Assembly: GCA_015698045.1 (NCBI GenBank)
Contig: BLAL01000065.1
Location: 248,001 to 312,000 of the forward strand
Reading direction: 5' to 3'
From: Rhizophagus clarus
Taxonomy: Eukaryota > Glomeromycota > Glomeromycetes > Glomerales > Glomeraceae
Length of the DNA stretch: 64,000 bases
The position numbers were made by a program, and so were the translations under genes. The notes under the pieces are model-generated. The model was not told the origin of the DNA. It did not search any database and saw nothing but the letters and a program-made list of their open reading frames with translations. Shown here in pieces: positions 60,760 to 64,000 of this stretch; position 1 is the stretch's first letter, and every line of letters begins with the position of its first letter.

Positions 60760-62120
60760 CTAATTTCGAATTCGAATTGGTTTTATTGGTTCGATATGAT
60801 TAAATCAACTTCTCATCTTTATAAAAAATTTAAGATATCTTAATTTAGAATTTTATAATTCAATTAAAGCTTTAAATTATAAATACCTTTATATTATCAG
60901 CGTATCGATAAAAAAAAAACCCAAAAAAAAGCAAAATAGTTGATCAATTCGGTTAAAATTAATGTCGATTTTGTTACATATCTGTACCAGGTCATTAGCC
61001 AATTATTTACGGTATTCTCAAAACAGAGTAAATTAAGTTCGAATTAAGTTCTAATTATCAGTATATATTGATGTTCTGATGCCAATATTGATGTACAATT
61101 TTTTTAACTATAATGTAATATACAAATCAGCAAAGAATTTTTATGTGGTAAGGTAGCGGTGAGAAGAATTTCTTTTTAAAAAAAAAATTTTATGTGATCA
61201 TATTCTTTTTTTTTAACAATTTATTTAAGATTACCAATTGTCTTCTTATCTGTATTCACAATTTCACACATGGGATTATGTAAGGAAATTAAGAATTACT
61301 TTTATCAATTTGTATACAGTTAGTGAGTTAATTTATAATAAAAAAAAAATATATTTTTTTTATTGATATAAAATATTTTCTATTGCTGATATACTTGTGG
61401 CCAACCTTATTAAAAATAATATTTCTTTTTTATAAATTGTACCTAAAATCTGAATTTATTGACTTAAATAATTTTTCTAAATCTGAAGAACGTAACGAGT
61501 ATTCAAATCACATGATATATTCGAATCACATCCAATAATATTTGAATATCTAACAAATATTCAATCTTACTTTGTTAAACTTGATGATAACTAAATTACC
61601 ACAATAAAAAATTATTTTTTTATTTGCTATGCAAAATTAGCATACCTATTCTTTGAATCGTCCTCCTTATTGCTCATTGTTATAGAACTTCGAATAGCAA
61701 TCGTCAATTAGCAAAGATAACTATAATGAAACAAACACTTAACCCTGTTTTTTGTAATAATGTAATAAAATATCTATACGCAAATGATATGCAGGATCTA
61801 TGATTACATTAAGATCATAAAAATTTGGGTAAAATTTTTATGAATTATTATAAGGTCCAAGAAAATTATATTTTTAAGACATGCTTTGAATAAATTAATA
61901 AATGGTGTAATCAAAAAAATATGCGTAATATATGTAGGATCTAAAGATGATTACATTAAGATCTATGCAGAATCGTAATATGGAGTTCAAGAAATAATAA
62001 TAAAATTTATTATAAATATGGAGCCTGTTCGCCATTTCACTCATTTTAAAATACTTTCTTTCTCTAATTAAATCAATTACTCTCAATTACTCAATTTTAT
62101 AATATTTTTTTTTTTATTTC
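60760..62120. other. Intergenic DNA with a short direct repeat
   Basis: AGGATCTA.GATTACATTAAG (with a few extra bases in the second copy) occurs near 61,795 and 61,940, indicating an old duplication of about 145 bp. No exon encoding an N-terminal zinc finger of the Tnp2-like gene was found. Confidence 0.4.
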
Positions 62121-62127
62121 ATAATAA

Positions 62128-62752
62128 TATTAAAAAATAGCACAATTAAATACTGGGGCTTTACAGTGGCCAAACGACGCTACTCTCTCATTAATTCAGT
62201 ATCATCGATTGTATCAACAATTTTTTTGTACTACTGCCATTCACGATCAAAAGGTAATTTGGAACCATATATCGCAAAATATAAATAATGATCACCAAAA
62301 CTTCGCGCCGACAAAAAGACAGTACAGGAATAAATGGAATGCACTAAAAAGTAGTTATGAAAATTTGAAAAGGTTATTGAGTGGAAATCTGGAAGGATTT
62401 CCTACCCACACACCAACTCTTCATGATGAACGTTTTCATGATGAGTTGTCAGATGAATTCTAGCTTGCTGAAAGTAACAATTTATTATTTAATTGATTTT
62501 TTTTATTTAATTTATCACATTTATAATTAACTAATTATTTTATTTTAAGCACCGGTCTGCACTGCGAGAAGAAATAGGTAGATCGTAAGAGATATGAGTA
62601 TCGAGAGCGCAGGCGCTCTCGATCTCATCACCATCATGAGCGTGGGTGCTTTCGATCTCATCACCGTCACGAGCGCAGGCGCTCTCGATTTCATTACCGT
62701 CATGAGCGCAGGCGCTCTTATTTTCCTTACACCTGTCATCGACACCGTCATT
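62128..62752 (+). pseudogene. Myb/SANT-like DNA-binding protein remnant with Arg/Ser/His tail
   Basis: From 62,134 the frame reads QLNTGALQWPNDATLSLIQY, then KVIWNHISQNIN, TKRQYRNKWNALKSSYENLK, RLLSGNLEGFPTHTPTLHDE and ELSDEF before TAG. Spacing of the aromatic residues (WPND, VIWNHI, KWNALK) fits the trihelix/Myb-SANT-like domain of Rhizophagus-expanded genes. The TAG stands where Trp (TGG) is usual. A GTAAC...TTTTAAG intron-like gap leads to 62,550, where the frame HCEKK, stop, VDRKRYEYRERRRSRS gives an RS/RH-rich tail ending HRHRH and TAA. Exon phases do not join cleanly. No start codon is visible upstream, so it is 5'-incomplete or broken. It probably bound DNA in the nucleus. Confidence 0.6.
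62600..62745 (+). repeat. 33-bp GC-rich tandem repeat, four units, palindromic core
   Basis: Units of type GAGCGCAGGCGCTCTCGATC plus TCATCACCRTCAY repeat four times, the only G+C-rich block for kilobases. The first unit contains an 11-bp-arm palindrome, ATCGAGAGCGC-AG-GCGCTCTCGAT (62,600-62,623). In one frame each unit encodes HERRRSRSHHR. Confidence 0.9.
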
Positions 62753-63031
62753 AAAACAATTTTTTTTATCATTTTACCCTTTACTATTTTCTATTTTTTT
62801 TTTTTATTTTTATATTATAAATTTTTATTTTATTTTTATTTTTATATTTTATTATATATATATATTTTTGATAATAAAATTCTAATTACAATGTCAAATT
62901 TAACATATATTATTCATGTTTGTAATACAATAAATTGTATTACAATGGTCAAATTTAAACAATATTATTCGTGTTTATAATGTTTGTAATATAATAAATC
63001 AGCGTTAAAAATATTACTTCTCACTCCTTTT

Positions 63032-63250
63032 TTATAAAAATGGGAATTTAAAACGAAATATTCCATTAATTTTTCTCACTCCCTTTTCCATCATAATTCT
63101 TTCAATATTTTCAACTGATTCTGCATTCCTCACGATGTCGAGATCATGTATATTTTTCAATTGTGTACTATTATCATAATTTACAATAACCAATATTTCA
63201 TATTTATATCGTAAGGATGCAGTACGTTTTTTTTTCTTTTCTATATCCAT
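63032..63250 (-). CDS. Short hypothetical exon, 72 codons
   Basis: The minus-strand frame MDIEKKKKRTASLRYKYEIL...TQLKNIHDLDIVRNAESVEN...MMEKGVRKINGIFRFKFPF ends in TAA. Its charged, mixed composition is more protein-like than random AT-rich frames. No family recognised, and no clear upstream exon or promoter. It may be one exon of a larger gene, or chance. Confidence 0.3.
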   Translation of the reverse strand: MDIEKKKKRTASLRYKYEILVIVNYDNSTQLKNIHDLDIVRNAESVENIERIMMEKGVRKINGIFRFKFPFL

Positions 63251-63401
63251 ATTTTTTTATTTATATTTTCCTGATACTATATCTAAACGTAAATCATCTG
63301 AAGGTAAAGAAATAGAAGTTAGAACAGGTATATATATTACTTTTTTTAATAAGATTTGCTTATATATAAGGATAATAAATAGTAAAATACCAAAAATATA
63401 T

Positions 63402-64000
63402 ATGAAAGGACTGAAAAAAAGTCAAAAAAACTCAGGACAAATTAGTATCGCGAAAAAGAGAAGAGATATAGACATTGAAGAGGCGAATGAATTAATGTCA
63501 GGTAATATTAATATGTGTAGACTTTAATTCATTGATATTAATCTTTAATTAAAACAATTGCAATGATATATTACATATAGGTGTGCGTGTCAATAAACCA
63601 AACGTAATAGTTGAAGAGGGAGTAAGAGACAAAAGTGATGAGGATTACGATAATGATGATGATGATGATGATGAAGGAGATGATAATGGCGAAGAAGCAG
63701 ATGAAATTCCAGAACAATTTTGAAAGCATTTAAAATTGGAAATAGTTAACTGGCTTGTCAAACACCCTGATATCTTACGACTCGCAAATGAAATGAACGA
63801 ATCATCAGATGTTGTTAAATCAAAAAATAATGAAGTTAGTATTGAATCAATATGGTAATATTTATTATGTTTAAATCATTAAATAATGTGTCTTTTAATG
63901 TTTTAGGATAAAATCTGATTCTGGGATGAGTCAGTAAAATGTCTATTCCTGCGCGTGAGGAATCCAAACAATAAGGTTCTTGATGATCTGATCGTAAAGA
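63402..64000 (+). pseudogene. Acidic nuclear-type protein remnant, runs off the window
   Basis: ATG at 63,402 gives MKGLKKSQKNSGQISIAKKR then DIDIEEANELMSG; a GTAATA...ATATAG intron (63,502-63,580) keeps frame into VRVNKPNVIVEEGVRD and an Asp-rich tract (DDDDDDEGDDNGEEADEIPE). After QF a TGA interrupts, then KHLKLEIVNWLVKHPDILRL continues. A further exon after TTTTAG at about 63,904 reads DKI, stop, FWDESVKCLFLRVRN. Both stops could derive from CGA (Arg). The basic start, acidic middle and WDESVKCL block suggest a Myb/SANT-like or related nuclear protein; I cannot name the family. The 3' end lies outside the window. Confidence 0.45.

Noticed and set aside
62594-62980. 128-codon frame with SAGALDLIT repeats
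   Set aside because: The same bases in another frame give a biologically familiar Arg/Ser/His tail after a SANT-like domain; the hydrophobic repeat has no support and runs into AT-rich filler.

Overview
This is an AT-saturated eukaryotic window. The best fit is the repeat-rich genome of an arbuscular mycorrhizal fungus of the Rhizophagus/Glomus type. I infer this from the extreme A+T content, short introns of the GTATGT/GTAAGT...TAG type, and several decayed reading frames that match protein families I remember as heavily expanded in Rhizophagus: a C2H2/DDE-like family, a Tnp2-like transposase, a Myb/SANT-like family and a LINE ORF1 family. No database search was run.

Only one gene looks intact: a 12-exon, 534-codon family-1 glycosyltransferase of the sterol-glucosyltransferase type at 37,922-40,515 (+), with a TATA box 58 bp upstream and an AATAAA downstream. 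Its second intron carries a 142-bp miniature transposon whose sister copy lies at 17.4 kb. All other coding traces are fossils: a two-exon Myb remnant (12.7 kb), a decayed C2H2/DDE-like gene split by a fold-back element (28.9-31.6 kb), a LINE carrying an RNase H domain (41.2-43.5 kb), short remnants at 43.6 and 48.6 kb, an internally deleted Tnp2-like transposase (59.0-60.7 kb), a SANT-plus-RS-tail gene (62.1-62.75 kb) and an acidic remnant at the right edge (63.4-64.0 kb).

The rest is mostly mobile DNA. Four copies of one poly(A)-tailed, ORF1-only LINE-like family (2.8, 6.1-8.0, 18.4 and 46.2-48.1 kb) are each bounded by exact direct repeats of 15-22 bp. At least eight families of short inverted-repeat elements are present, several in two or three copies of nearly identical length with matching target duplications. 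Three larger terminal-inverted-repeat elements (3.9, 34.4 and 51.4 kb) share an odd interior: a long one-strand pyrimidine tract punctuated by splice-site-like signals. A related-looking array of about 14 units, each resembling the 3' end of an intron followed by a tiny exon, fills 8.8-11.2 kb. The interval 49.6-53.7 kb holds three elements nested one inside another, each with its own inverted repeats and target duplication.

Tandem repeats are also common: 11-bp, 23-bp, 74-bp and 115-bp arrays, a tandem duplication at 22.9-25.3 kb in which each copy carries an insertion the other lacks, and a roughly 190-bp duplication at 58.4 kb. The window therefore reads as one conserved gene within a layered record of transposition, internal deletion, tandem amplification and C-to-T decay.
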